64,000 nucleotides of DNA from an uncultured Bacteroidales bacterium. GTDB lineage: Bacteria; Bacteroidota; Bacteroidia; Bacteroidales; P3. This document shows, in pieces, positions 53,278 through 62,382 of the stretch. The notes beneath the pieces were generated by a model. The model was given only the letters and a program-made list of their open reading frames with translations, ran no database searches and was not told the DNA's origin. Each line of letters starts with the position of its first letter. Position 1 is the first letter of the stretch. The stretch is taken from assembly GCA_947165255.1 (NCBI GenBank), contig CAMUZR010000011.1, forward strand, positions 25,627 to 89,626, in the 5' to 3' direction. Position numbers and translations under genes: made by a program.

Positions 53278-54446
53278 AAACACTAGTCAACATATTTGAC
53301 CCCGACGAGCCATCCGCCGCCTACCTCTTTTTGAAACAATATTATAAAGCAGGCGACCGTCTTCTCTTTATCTCCACCCGCGACCAACGTGAAGATGTCG
53401 CCCCATACGCTGCTCTTTTTCACCTCCCCGAGGAGCAAATTTCCATCATCTCCTTTCGACGCAGCGAGGATAGTTATATCTACGAGCGCATCTGCCGCCG
53501 TTTACGTTCTCAGTTGGACAATGCAATGGAATATTGGGTTAACTTGGCAGGTGGTTCTCGTTATTCGGCCTTGGCCATTCAGCATGTCTTTGAACAGTTT
53601 CACGCACGTTTCTTTTATGTGCAGACGCGGGAGAACCTCATAGTGAGTTCCGTTTTCGACGACAGCATTTATGACAATGACGACACTATTGAGCCCATTC
53701 AGTACCGCATGACCATTGGCGAATATTTGCAACTACAGGGTCTCCGACACGATGTAGACACCCGTCGTCACACCCCAATCCGCAGCTTTGACGATTGTTG
53801 CCGCATTTTCGAGTGCTTTAAGGCACGGCGGCTGACTGATGCCGCCTACCATACATTGGAGTTGCTGCGCATCCACTATCGCGGCTCGCGCCACGCTGTG
53901 ACACTTGCTGCCATTGCCAAAGGTGCTTCCCGCAGCAAAGAACCTGCCCCCGGCATCACCGCCCTTCTCCAACAACTGGGCTTTGTGCCTCGCGATCCCG
54001 ACCGTCTCTCTCCAGACGAGCTCGACTACCTCACCGGTGGCTGGTTCGAAGAGTATGTCTACTACATCATCGTTCGCCATGTCCACCCACAGCAAGCCGC
54101 CATTGGAGTGCGCATATCCCGCCCCGGCAGCCATCAGCACAACAACGAACTCGACGTGGTATTCATCAAGGCCAATACCCTCTTCGTGGTGGAGTGTAAG
54201 ACTGGCGTGGCTACAGACCACCTTTTCAATGAGATTGTCTACAAAGCCTGTGCACTCAAGGAAACCTTCCTTGGACTATCCTGTCGTTCCTATATCTTCA
54301 CCCTCAAGAACGACCATGACCATCATTTGGCTCAGGTAGCCGACATCATGGGTGTCACCCTCTGTCCCAAAGGCATCCTCACCGACCCTGGCAAGATGCA
54401 TAAAGTCTTCGATGCAATTATCCGCCAATCCCACGAGTTTAAATAA
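53274..54446 (+). CDS. CARF-domain PD-(D/E)XK nuclease, Card1/Can2-like (DUF1887)
   Basis: 390 residues, no signal peptide. N-terminal Rossmann-like CARF domain with VNLAGGSRYSALAI near residues 89-102 (the NxxGG ligand-binding loop of CARF proteins), a linker winged-helix-like part (about 160-250), and a C-terminal PD-(D/E)XK domain: E259/E260 in GGWFEEYVYY, D294 in NNELDVVF, E307 and K309 in VVECKT. This matches the length and layout of Card1 and Can2, which cut DNA and RNA when cyclic tetra-adenylate from a type III CRISPR complex binds the CARF domain. No cas10 or CRISPR array is in the window. Coupled by a 4-base overlap to a T9SS protein gene. Confidence 0.88.
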   Translation: MKTLVNIFDPDEPSAAYLFLKQYYKAGDRLLFISTRDQREDVAPYAALFHLPEEQISIISFRRSEDSYIYERICRRLRSQLDNAMEYWVNLAGGSRYSALAIQHVFEQFHARFFYVQTRENLIVSSVFDDSIYDNDDTIEPIQYRMTIGEYLQLQGLRHDVDTRRHTPIRSFDDCCRIFECFKARRLTDAAYHTLELLRIHYRGSRHAVTLAAIAKGASRSKEPAPGITALLQQLGFVPRDPDRLSPDELDYLTGGWFEEYVYYIIVRHVHPQQAAIGVRISRPGSHQHNNELDVVFIKANTLFVVECKTGVATDHLFNEIVYKACALKETFLGLSCRSYIFTLKNDHDHHLAQVADIMGVTLCPKGILTDPGKMHKVFDAIIRQSHEFK

Positions 54447-54469
54447 ACCAATCAATTAATATCTGCCTT

Positions 54470-55621
54470 ATGAAAAAACATTTATTACTATTCCCTTTAC
54501 TCTGTCTACTCTTCTTGCCGGTGTTGGCCAACGATGGTGTTTACTACACTTCGGGCAACCAGTTGGTGCCCATGCAGGAAACCGACATTAGTGTACGCAA
54601 GGAAATCCTCACTATCACCCTGCTGGACAGCTCTGTGACCTTGGTGGACGTCTATTATGAGTTCTTTAACCCCAACTCCACCGCCAAGACAGTCCTTATG
54701 GGATTTGAGGCTGACCCTCCGTCGGGTGGCTTTCCCTCCTTCAGTTGGAGTGGAGGACATCCTTTCGTCGGCAATTTCACAGTCGAGATGAATGGACGCA
54801 CCCTCAGTTTTCGAAATGGCCTCTGCCTGCTCGGCAGTCAGAGGCTTGACACCCTCACCTTGGGTGGTAAATACGAAATCGACGAAGAAGGTTGGATCTG
54901 GGACAAAACCACCGAAAGATACCCCGAAGTTGCCTTTGTTTATTATTTCGATGCCACTTTCCAACCCGGGACGAACCGTGTGCACCACACCTACTCCTTC
55001 CGCACTGCCAACAGCAATTCCAGTAGCTTCTCCGTCCAGTACAAGCTGACGCCAGCTGCACGCTGGGCCAATGGACAGATAGACGACTTTACCCTCGTGG
55101 TGAGGGCAGAGCGCACCGCCAAGCATTTCGTCATTGCTGACACTGTCTTTCCTAATCCTCAGTTCACCCTCACCGAAGGCATCGGCAAGCACCGCCACAC
55201 GGCCACTTGCTATTGGAACCAGCCTGGCCATGAGTTCTCTCTCCGTGATGGCTCATATACCCTTCATCTCAACAACTTCAAACCGCAGAAAGAGTTGGAT
55301 ATCGTTTCCGCCGACAACTGCCTTGCCTACCAAAACTTCTTTGCCGACCACATCAACCTGCCCTTTGGCTTCTTCTACGATCGCTCCAGTACTTTAGGCC
55401 TCTGGTATCAGGCATCTATGCTTCCTCGCGAGGAATCTTTCCGCCGACGTATTGCCCGCAACCTACCCTACGCCCATCGTGGCCGAATGTTCAAGTCCCC
55501 CGAACTTCAAAAATATTTCGAGTCGCTCTGGTGGTACATGCCCGACCCCAACTACGTCGATGACCCCTCCGATTTCACAGAATACGACCGCGAATACATT
55601 AAGTGGGGCAAGGGGGAATAA
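54470..55621 (+). CDS. Secreted DUF4424-like protein with YARHG-type domain
   Basis: 383 residues. Signal peptide MKKHLLLFPLLCLLFLPVLA, an N-terminal domain resembling DUF4424 (NDGVYYTSGNQLVPMQETDI, with VDVYYEFFNPNSTAKTVL), and at about 330-355 a YARHG-type motif (NLPYAHRGRMFKSPELQKYF) with the WYMPDPNYVDDPSDF that normally follows it. YARHG domains occur in exported proteins of unknown role; they are thought to bind the cell wall or other envelope polymers (not proven). The gene is 23 bases after the CARF nuclease and may be in its operon. Confidence 0.75.
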   Translation: MKKHLLLFPLLCLLFLPVLANDGVYYTSGNQLVPMQETDISVRKEILTITLLDSSVTLVDVYYEFFNPNSTAKTVLMGFEADPPSGGFPSFSWSGGHPFVGNFTVEMNGRTLSFRNGLCLLGSQRLDTLTLGGKYEIDEEGWIWDKTTERYPEVAFVYYFDATFQPGTNRVHHTYSFRTANSNSSSFSVQYKLTPAARWANGQIDDFTLVVRAERTAKHFVIADTVFPNPQFTLTEGIGKHRHTATCYWNQPGHEFSLRDGSYTLHLNNFKPQKELDIVSADNCLAYQNFFADHINLPFGFFYDRSSTLGLWYQASMLPREESFRRRIARNLPYAHRGRMFKSPELQKYFESLWWYMPDPNYVDDPSDFTEYDREYIKWGKGE

Positions 55622-56023
55622 TCTTCTCCCAACCATTTTTTAGGCGTATGGGTAAATTTTTTGGATGGATTTGGGTGTTTGTTGCAAATGGGGCATTTTT
55701 TAGGATTGCCGATTCGAAATTTTTTTTCCCCGCGCAGTTTGAAGTATAGAGGTTCAATACTGGTCAGTCACTCAATGGTAAATTGTATTTTATGATGTGC
55801 GAGTATTCACATGCCGTACATTTCATCTTGAACATTTATTAACTTTTAATGTAATTTGAGCATCTGCAAGGCAGTTTATCATAGGAGTCCAGCCGATTTT
55901 ATCCTGTAACAAAAGCGATAGACCTAAAGAGCGCACTCCGTCATTGAGGGATGCGCTCTTTTATTTTGCTGTATGTGGGGTTGTTGGGGTGCTGCTTTTC
56001 GCAGCGTAAGATAGGAGTGGCGT
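55622..56023. other. Intergenic region with terminator and weak promoter
   Basis: 402 bases, no gene. TTG at 55828-55830 and TAATTTG at 55852-55858 look like a weak promoter; 70 bases later comes the terminator at 55927-55964. A short RNA of about 100 bases could be made between them, with a CTGC/GCAG hairpin, but evidence is thin. The AT-rich start (55640-55740) shows nothing else. Confidence 0.35.
55927..55968 (+). terminator. Intrinsic terminator
   Basis: Perfect 9-bp stem AAGAGCGCA / TGCGCTCTT with a 16-base loop, followed by TTATTTTGC. Strong on the plus strand, at the end of the T9SS/CARF/YARHG unit or of the short putative RNA. Confidence 0.75.
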
Positions 56024-56662
56024 TCAGATGGTGGGTTGTTGTTTCAGCCAGCGGTTGACTTCTTTGATGCGCTCACGGGCTTGTTGGCTGAATTCGTCAT
56101 CCGGGGCAAGGATGGGAGCGAGGTAGTTTTGCCATTCGGGTGATTGGAAGTATTGGCGCTGGCGCTGGATATACTCTTTCAGTTTGATTTTGGTGCCGTC
56201 GAAGTCGGCTATGACCCACTGGCCGTCCAGTCTTATCAAGCTGAGTTTGTGCTCTCGGCTTTCTCCGTAGTTGGTGAGCATGAATATGGCTTCGGCTCCG
56301 TCGCCTTGGGCGTTAATGTCTTCAACGTTAACGGTACGGTTGGGGTCGCGGCCGCCATTTCCGCTGACGAGGGTATAGAGCCACTCGTCGGAGCCTATCT
56401 CCCCTATGCCGTCGCTGGGTACTGCCCAGGCTTGTTGAAGCAGATCGTAATATTCAGGCGCAAAGGCTGAGTCGCTTCCGGAAATGATTTCATGGTCGGG
56501 AAGGAATTCAATCAGTTGGGCAACACGTTCTTGGGTGGGCGGTTCGTTGCCGACATTTTCGAATGGTAGGGATTCGTCAGTGTTGCAGCCGCCCTTTCCG
56601 GCACAGGATATTAGGCCGAGGGCGATGAACGAGGCGAGGACGAGGAAAACTATTTTTTTCAT
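56024..56662 (-). CDS. Lipoprotein of unknown function
   Basis: 212 residues. Lipoprotein signal MKKIVFLVLASFIALGLISC, so anchored with Cys20. The mature part is acidic in the first third and has ADFDGTKIKLKEYIQRQRQY in the last; a DUF-type folding like SnoaL/NTF2-like transport proteins is possible (EAIFMLTNYGESREHKLSLIR looks like strands), but no family is certain. It overlaps the upstream HAD gene by 4 bases (ATGA) and so is coupled to it. Confidence 0.7.
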   Translation of the reverse strand: MKKIVFLVLASFIALGLISCAGKGGCNTDESLPFENVGNEPPTQERVAQLIEFLPDHEIISGSDSAFAPEYYDLLQQAWAVPSDGIGEIGSDEWLYTLVSGNGGRDPNRTVNVEDINAQGDGAEAIFMLTNYGESREHKLSLIRLDGQWVIADFDGTKIKLKEYIQRQRQYFQSPEWQNYLAPILAPDDEFSQQARERIKEVNRWLKQQPTI

Positions 56663-57303
56663 TGTTTAGTTTGCGTTAGGATTTGGCAAAGGGATTGGTA
56701 GTTGACGCCTTGGAAAGAGTCTAGCACATGGCTGCAACGGGACTCTATGGCGGCGCGCGGATGGGTGGTGGCCATGCCGAAGGTGAACATGCCTGCCGCC
56801 ATGCCTGCGTCAAGTCCGCTGAAGGCGTCTTCGAATACAATACATTCGGTAGGCGGCTGGCCAAGCATCTCTGCAGCCCGCAGATAGCAGTCGGGGTGGG
56901 GTTTAGATGCAATGAAGTCTTCGGCGGTGAGGATGCGGTCGAAGAGTTGCGGGAAAGCGGGCATTTGCGATTGGACGTGCAGCATCTTGTCGCAGTTGGA
57001 GCTGGTAACCAAGGCCAGTAGGATGCCGTGTCGGTGTAAGTCGTGCAGCAGTTCTTCTGCTCCCGGAAAGAAGCGGTAGCGCATGGTTCGCTCTGACTGG
57101 TATAGTTGGCGGATGAGGTCTTGCTGCATTTCTTCCTGTGGAAAGTAACGCTGCATGATATCGGTTAGGGTAGTGCCTTTGATTTGTTGGGCGAAATCAG
57201 CAATTTCGGGATGATATTGCCGACCTACGGCACTCCAAAATTGGGTGTAATGTCCTTCGGTGTCGAAGAGGGTTCCGTCCAGGTCAAAGAGGGCTGCTTT
57301 CAT
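56659..57303 (-). CDS. HAD-superfamily phosphatase (phosphoglucomutase-like)
   Basis: 214 residues. HAD motif I DLDGTLFDTEGHY near residue 8, motif II LVTSSN near 118, motif III K in ASKPHPDCYL near 155, and motif IV VFEDAFSGLDAGMAAGM near 178. The cap-domain placement after motif I and the motif DAFSGL are typical of subfamily IA, as in beta-phosphoglucomutase and sugar-phosphate phosphatases. Substrate unknown. It overlaps the lipoprotein gene downstream. Confidence 0.88.
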   Translation of the reverse strand: MKAALFDLDGTLFDTEGHYTQFWSAVGRQYHPEIADFAQQIKGTTLTDIMQRYFPQEEMQQDLIRQLYQSERTMRYRFFPGAEELLHDLHRHGILLALVTSSNCDKMLHVQSQMPAFPQLFDRILTAEDFIASKPHPDCYLRAAEMLGQPPTECIVFEDAFSGLDAGMAAGMFTFGMATTHPRAAIESRCSHVLDSFQGVNYQSLCQILTQTKQ

Positions 57304-57357
57304 ATTTAATGCCGAGTTCAGAATTCTTGGAGGGGCAATGACAGAATGAATTTAGGG

Positions 57358-57927
57358 CTAGTCTGTGGGGATTTGTTTAATTATTTTGGCAGGTACACCG
57401 CCGACTATGGTGTTGTCAGGCACGTCTTTGGAAACTACGGCTCCTGCGGCCACGACGGCTCCGGCGCCAATGGTGACTCCCTGCAGGATGGTGGCATGGG
57501 CTCCTATCCATACGTTGGGACCTACATGGATGGGCTTGTGGTAAAGGCTCTGCCGGTCTGAAGGAGCAAGGCCGTGGTTAAGTGTGGCGAAGACCACTTG
57601 TGGGCCGATGAGGCATCCTTCGCCAATCCAGATGCCGCCCTGGTCTTGAAACTGGCAGCCGGCATTGATAAAAACGTTGGGGGCAATGTGTAGGTTGCGG
57701 CCGAAGTCGGTGCTGAATGGCGGGTTGATGTTCACCGTCTCGTCCAAGGGGTATCCGAAGAGCTGACTCAGCAGCTGGCAGCGCTCTTCGGGTGTGTGGA
57801 AGCCGGTGTTGTACTGGCAGGTGATGCGCTGGGCTTCAAGGGTCTGCTGCCGCATGAAGGCAACGATGTCGGGACGGTTAAGCGGCTGGCCGTCGGCAAT
57901 GAGTTGTTGAAATTCTGCAAGAGTCAT
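57358..57927 (-). CDS. Hexapeptide-repeat O-acetyltransferase
   Basis: 189 residues of the maltose/galactoside acetyltransferase type. N-terminal MTLAEFQQLIADGQPLNRPD with the helical cap, CRCQLLSQLFG-like CQLLSQLFG, then left-handed beta-helix repeats including FINAGCQFQDQGGIWIGEGC, WIGAHATILQGVTIGAGAVV and GAVVSKDVPDNTIVGGVPAK. It transfers acetyl from acetyl-CoA to a sugar or related substrate, which cannot be read from sequence. Located between the HAD gene and the OmpH gene on the same strand. Confidence 0.88.
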   Translation of the reverse strand: MTLAEFQQLIADGQPLNRPDIVAFMRQQTLEAQRITCQYNTGFHTPEERCQLLSQLFGYPLDETVNINPPFSTDFGRNLHIAPNVFINAGCQFQDQGGIWIGEGCLIGPQVVFATLNHGLAPSDRQSLYHKPIHVGPNVWIGAHATILQGVTIGAGAVVAAGAVVSKDVPDNTIVGGVPAKIIKQIPTD

Positions 57928-58028
57928 GTTGTAATGGAATTAGTATAAAAAACATGAATTCAAAATTCTGAATTCAGAGTGGCTGTATCTCCACTTAGAA
58001 TTCAGAATCTTGAATTCGTAACCAGGTG

Positions 58029-58823
58029 TTATTTTCTTTTGGCTTTGACTTCTTTGTACTCGTTGTTGAGGCCTTCGATTATCTCGTCGGTGATGTCCAT
58101 GGCGGGGTTCATGTAGAGCGAAGGACTGTCGTTGAAGGTCTTGCGGAGGATGATGTCGAACTGCTGGTTGTCGGCATTGTACTCGCGAACGAAGGCGAAG
58201 ATGCGGTTGAGAAGCTCAATATTGGAGTCCATCTGCTTCTGCATGACTTTGGCTGCCAGTTCTTGCTCAAGGGTGGCCAGTTTGTCGGCGCGCTGTTTGA
58301 GCTCTGCTTCGGTGGCCTGCTGCTGACTGAGGGTCATGTTCTCGCCAGTCTTGAGATAGTTCTGGTAGTCGTTCTGGAACTTGGTCATCTGCTGCTGGTA
58401 GCTCTTTTCCTGAGCGTCTTTATATTTGTTCAGTTCTTCCTGCAGGTCGATGGCATACTGGTATTTGGCCAGTAGGGAGTCGCTGTCGACAAAGGCTATC
58501 TTGAGCTGTCCGTCTTCGGCAATCACGGGCATTGAGGCGTTGGGGTTGACGCGGTTGGGGTTCTTAGCACCAATGCCGGTGAAGTGGAAAATGTATATCA
58601 GGACCAAGCCGATAAGAAGCACAAGATTGCAGAAAAGCAATCCTTTGTTAGCCTTGCAGGCGGGTTGCGGGGCAGGCATCTGCGGAGCGGCCATGGTAGG
58701 CTGTGCCTGGGGCTGTGGAGGCTCGGAGTTGGCGGGACGCTGCTCTTGGTTTTCTTGTTCCATCTTGATGGTGTCGAGGCTGTTGTCGTCGACGGGTTTG
58801 TTCAAATCTTGTTTTATTTCCAT
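58029..58823 (-). CDS. OmpH/Skp-like protein with N-terminal membrane anchor
   Basis: 264 residues. A Pro/Gln-rich cytoplasmic-looking start (about 1-60), one membrane helix (GLLFCNLVLLIGLVLIYIFH at about 65-85), then a Skp-like domain starting with LKIAFVDSDSLLAKYQYAI and a long coiled coil (about 140-210, rich in Gln, Lys and Ala), ending TDEIIEGLNNEYKEVKAK. Classical Skp has a cleaved signal peptide; here it is anchored. The role may be as a periplasmic chaperone or outer-membrane assembly helper. It lies between gltX and the acetyltransferase. Confidence 0.85.
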   Translation of the reverse strand: MEIKQDLNKPVDDNSLDTIKMEQENQEQRPANSEPPQPQAQPTMAAPQMPAPQPACKANKGLLFCNLVLLIGLVLIYIFHFTGIGAKNPNRVNPNASMPVIAEDGQLKIAFVDSDSLLAKYQYAIDLQEELNKYKDAQEKSYQQQMTKFQNDYQNYLKTGENMTLSQQQATEAELKQRADKLATLEQELAAKVMQKQMDSNIELLNRIFAFVREYNADNQQFDIILRKTFNDSPSLYMNPAMDITDEIIEGLNNEYKEVKAKRK

Positions 58824-58861
58824 GATGTGTTTTTTTATTCAAAGTTGATATGATTCTTTTT

Positions 58862-60394
58862 TTATTCTGCTACTTCGCCTATGACGTCGATTGCGCGCTG
58901 CACACGGGCGATGGTTTCGTCTTTGCCAATGGTCATGACCAAGGTGAGCATGTCGGGGCCAACGGTGGTGCCGACCACGGCCAGGCGCAGCGAGTTCATG
59001 ATTTGTCCCATATTGAGCTCATTGCCTTTGATGTAGTCCTCCAGCAGGGCTTTATGGATGGCATCGTATTCAAAGGGCACGGTGTTGAGGATTTCGATAA
59101 CCTTAGCCATGTGGCGAGTCATGCCGGGCTTCCAACGCTTGCTGACAGCCTTTGGGTCGTACTGGGTGGGGGCGACAAAGAAATAGTGGGTTTGGTCCCA
59201 AAGCTCTTGGGGAAAGTTGAGACGCTCTTTCATCATGCCAACCACGCGGACCACATAGTCGCGGGGGGCATCCACGCCGTGTTCTTTCAGCTGAGGCTGG
59301 AACATATCGGCCAGGCGCTCGTCGCTGCATTTCTGCAGGTACTCGTGGTTGAACCATTTGGCTTTTTCGACATTGAATTTGGCACCGCTCTTGCTAATGT
59401 GCTCGATACTAAAGAGGCGAATCAGTTCGTCCATCGTCATGAGTTCCTGGTCGTTTCCAGGGTTCCATCCGAGGAGGGCGAGCATGTTGACCACAGCCTC
59501 GGGCAGGTAGCCCTGCTCGCGATAGCCGCTGGCGGTTTCGCCGGTCTGCGGGTTCTTCCAGTCGAGTGGAAAGACGGGGAAACCGAGTCGGTCGCCGTCG
59601 CGCTTGCTGAGTTTGCCGTTTCCGTCGGGTTTTAGCAGCAGGGGCAGATGGGCAAACTGTGGCATGGTGTCCTCCCAGCCAAACGCCTTGTAGAGCATGA
59701 CGTGAAGAGGTGCCGAGGGCAGCCATTCTTCACCACGGATGACATGCGAGACCTCCATGAGGTGGTCGTCGACGATGTTGGCAAGGTGATAGGTGGGCAT
59801 GCCGTCCGATTTAAAGAGCACTTTGTCGTCGAGCAGGCGGCTGTTCATAGTGACGTCGCCACGGATAAGGTCGTGAACGGTGATGTCGATATTGTCGGGG
59901 AATTTGAAGCGGACAACATAGGGTTCGCCGCTGTCGAGACGCTGCTGCACCTCTTCGGCCGAGAGTGAGAGGCTGTTCTCCATGCCGCTGCGGGTGTTGC
60001 AGTCGTATTGGAAAGTCTTCTTCTGGGCTTCGTATTCCTTGCGTTTGGCATCGAGGGCTTCGGGCTTGTCGAAGGCGTAGTATGCCCAGCCGTCGCGCAA
60101 GAGTTGGTCGGCATATTGACGGTAGAGGGGCTTGCGGTCGCTCTGGCGGTAGGGACCATAGTTTCCGCCGATGTGGACGCCCTCGTCGAACTTTATGCCC
60201 AGCCATTCGAGTGCCTCAATGATATATTCCTCGGCACCGGGGACGAAACGGGTTTGGTCCGTGTCTTCAATGCGGAGAATCATATCGCCGCCATTCTGCC
60301 GGGCGAAGAGATAGTTGTACAAAGCGGTGCGGACTCCGCCGATGTGGAGCGGACCGGTGGGACTAGGTGCGAAACGAACGCGGATTTTTTTCAT
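58862..60394 (-). CDS. gltX: Glutamyl-tRNA synthetase
   Basis: 510 residues. Class I signature [20 protein letters not shown] (HIGH-type motif), [10 protein letters not shown], and the KMSKS-type [12 protein letters not shown] near residue 265. It charges tRNA-Glu (and often tRNA-Gln) in the cytoplasm. Length and start are typical. It precedes the glycosyltransferase by 40 bases in the order of transcription and is followed by the OmpH-like gene. Confidence 0.96.
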   Translation of the reverse strand: MKKIRVRFAPSPTGPLHIGGVRTALYNYLFARQNGGDMILRIEDTDQTRFVPGAEEYIIEALEWLGIKFDEGVHIGGNYGPYRQSDRKPLYRQYADQLLRDGWAYYAFDKPEALDAKRKEYEAQKKTFQYDCNTRSGMENSLSLSAEEVQQRLDSGEPYVVRFKFPDNIDITVHDLIRGDVTMNSRLLDDKVLFKSDGMPTYHLANIVDDHLMEVSHVIRGEEWLPSAPLHVMLYKAFGWEDTMPQFAHLPLLLKPDGNGKLSKRDGDRLGFPVFPLDWKNPQTGETASGYREQGYLPEAVVNMLALLGWNPGNDQELMTMDELIRLFSIEHISKSGAKFNVEKAKWFNHEYLQKCSDERLADMFQPQLKEHGVDAPRDYVVRVVGMMKERLNFPQELWDQTHYFFVAPTQYDPKAVSKRWKPGMTRHMAKVIEILNTVPFEYDAIHKALLEDYIKGNELNMGQIMNSLRLAVVGTTVGPDMLTLVMTIGKDETIARVQRAIDVIGEVAE

Positions 60395-60434
60395 ATATGA
60401 TAGTCTTTTTTAAAATCGATAGATTAGGTGATAA

Positions 60435-61457
60435 TTATTGATTAGACAGATTAGACGTTTCAAGGGTGGAGAAATGTTTTTTGCCACGGAGGTAGAAGTC
60501 GAGGAGAAGGTGGCCGCGATAGATGCAGGAAACCTGGCGAGGACGGAGTGCCTCGCGTTTCAGCCGGAGGCCGGGTTTGCGACGGCGGTAGTCGCGGTGG
60601 GCTTGGAAGACGGCCTGAAACTCCTTGGGCTTTCGTTCCAGAAGGAATTTCAGCGCGGCCACGTAGTCAAGCACCAAACGTAGCAGAAGCACCCTGTTAA
60701 GGCGTCCGTCGGGCAGGTTTTTATAGAGCATGCTCAGGTTGTTGCGGAAGTTCAGATAGGTCTTGCGTGGGTTAGACTTTGGCAGGGTGCCGCCGCCTAC
60801 ATGATAAATAACAGACTGGGGGCAGTATTCCACGCGGTAGCCTTTGTTCTTAGCCCTCCAGCAGAAGTCAATTTCCTCCATGTGGGCGAAGAAGTCGCCG
60901 TCCAGGCCGCCCAGCTGGTGCCAGACGTCGGCACGGACGAACATGGCGGCTCCTGAGGCCCAAAAAATCTCGCGGGGGTCGTCGTATTGGCCATGGTCCT
61001 GTTCCACAACGTCGAAGAGTCGGCCACGGCAGAAGGGGTAGCCGTAAGAGTCGATAAAACCGCCGGCAGCACCGGCATATTCAAAAGTGTCGCGCCGGTC
61101 GTACATAAGCAGTTTTGGCTGGCAGATGGCGGTCTGCGGGTTCTGCTGCATCTGCGCTATGACGGGCTCTATCCAATGGGGTGTGACCTCGACATCGTCG
61201 TTCAAAAGCACATAGTAGTCGGCCTCGACCTGTGCAAGGGCGCGGTTATAGCCTTCGGCAAAGCCGTAGTTCTGGTCTAACTGTATAATACGGAGAGAGG
61301 GATAGTGGGAGTGGAGAAACTCAATGGAATCGTCGGTGGAGCCATTGTCGGCAATGATAACCTCGGCATCGCCAGTGGTGTTGGCGATGACCGAAGGCAG
61401 GAATTTCTCCATCATGTGGCGGCCGTTCCAGTTGAGTATGACTACTGCGGTTTGCAT
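60435..61457 (-). CDS. Family 2 glycosyltransferase
   Basis: 340 residues. GT-A fold with VVILNWNGRHMMEKFLPSV at the start, IIADNGSTDDS and YYVLLNDDVEVTPHWI (DxD-type nucleotide-sugar binding) near residue 85, and later EEIDFCWRAKNKGYRVEYCP. This matches rhamnosyltransferase-like enzymes that build surface polysaccharide or lipopolysaccharide. The C terminus is basic, perhaps membrane associating. The LpxL-type gene upstream points to an envelope glycolipid role. Confidence 0.92.
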   Translation of the reverse strand: MQTAVVILNWNGRHMMEKFLPSVIANTTGDAEVIIADNGSTDDSIEFLHSHYPSLRIIQLDQNYGFAEGYNRALAQVEADYYVLLNDDVEVTPHWIEPVIAQMQQNPQTAICQPKLLMYDRRDTFEYAGAAGGFIDSYGYPFCRGRLFDVVEQDHGQYDDPREIFWASGAAMFVRADVWHQLGGLDGDFFAHMEEIDFCWRAKNKGYRVEYCPQSVIYHVGGGTLPKSNPRKTYLNFRNNLSMLYKNLPDGRLNRVLLLRLVLDYVAALKFLLERKPKEFQAVFQAHRDYRRRKPGLRLKREALRPRQVSCIYRGHLLLDFYLRGKKHFSTLETSNLSNQ

Positions 61458-61491
61458 TTTCTGATAATTACTGTTAGTTCTTTCGTATCGT

Positions 61492-62382
61492 TTATACTTC
61501 GGCCTCCATCAGCGGCATGTCGGCCGGACGTTTGCGTTTCCACCGCTTATGCGACCAAAGCCAGTATTGCGGAGCCTGCCCAATGGTTTTGGCAAGCATC
61601 TGCACGTAGCGGGCGGTGATGGTGTATTGCGGCACCTCGTCAGGTCGCTCGCAGAGGGGGTAGAACCGCACCTCGTAGTGTCCGCGGCTCACCTTGGCCA
61701 CGTCGTAGTAGAGGACGGGGAGGTTGTATTTCCGGGCAAAGTATTCGGCACCATACAGGAAAGGGGTTTCCTGATGGAGGAAACGCGTCCAGTATGACTT
61801 GTGCTCGTTGCTGGGCGACTGGTCGCTCAGCATCATATAGGCGCAGGGAACATGGTGCTGCTCATAATAGGCCATGGTTTGTCGCACGGTGGTGTGGTCG
61901 ACAATCTCGGTGCCGAAACGGGCGCGCCGACGGGTGATATATCCTGCCACCGACTTGTCGTTGAGCGGCTTGCCCACGCCGATGGCCAAAAGGTGTATTT
62001 GGAAGTTAAGCGAGGTTATCATGTACTCCCAATTGTTAAAATGGGAAGACATGAGAATGACGCTTTGCCCCTTTTCGTAGTATGCGTTGACCAACTCGCG
62101 GTTGACAAATCGGTAGCGCCTCAGAATGCTTTGGGGCGAGGCGTAGAGGTTGTGCAGCCCCTCCACCAGGAGGTCGCTGATGTGGCGGTAGTAGGCTTTC
62201 TCAATCTGGAGCCGTTCTTGTGCAGTGCGCTCGGGAAAGGCATTGAGCAAGTTGGTACGCGTCACCTTGCGGCGATAGCGTACCAGATAATAGACTATGT
62301 AGTAAATTATGTCGGCTAGAAGTCTCAAGGCAAGGGTGTTAGTATCCACGCTCAAATTGTTCACCCACTTGGCCAACCACAT
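61492..62382 (-). CDS. Lipid A biosynthesis acyltransferase (LpxL/HtrB-like)
   Basis: 296 residues. N-terminal membrane helix (LLADIIYYIVYYLVRYRRKV), the catalytic HX4E motif SSHFNNWEYM near residue 111, and ENEHKSYWTRFLHQE-like region near 210 that shapes the acyl pocket. The enzyme adds a secondary acyl chain to lipid A at the inner membrane. The start ATG 62382 overlaps the GWxTD gene by 44 bases, so the real start could be a little later, but the membrane helix requires it to be near. Confidence 0.9.
   Translation of the reverse strand: MWLAKWVNNLSVDTNTLALRLLADIIYYIVYYLVRYRRKVTRTNLLNAFPERTAQERLQIEKAYYRHISDLLVEGLHNLYASPQSILRRYRFVNRELVNAYYEKGQSVILMSSHFNNWEYMITSLNFQIHLLAIGVGKPLNDKSVAGYITRRRARFGTEIVDHTTVRQTMAYYEQHHVPCAYMMLSDQSPSNEHKSYWTRFLHQETPFLYGAEYFARKYNLPVLYYDVAKVSRGHYEVRFYPLCERPDEVPQYTITARYVQMLAKTIGQAPQYWLWSHKRWKRKRPADMPLMEAEV

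Noticed and set aside
53274-54446. CRISPR array expected near the CARF nuclease
   Set aside because: No direct repeats with regular spacers are visible anywhere in the window, and no cas genes.
58850-59635. 261-residue plus ORF over gltX
   Set aside because: Antisense to the glutamyl-tRNA synthetase gene, no motif of its own.
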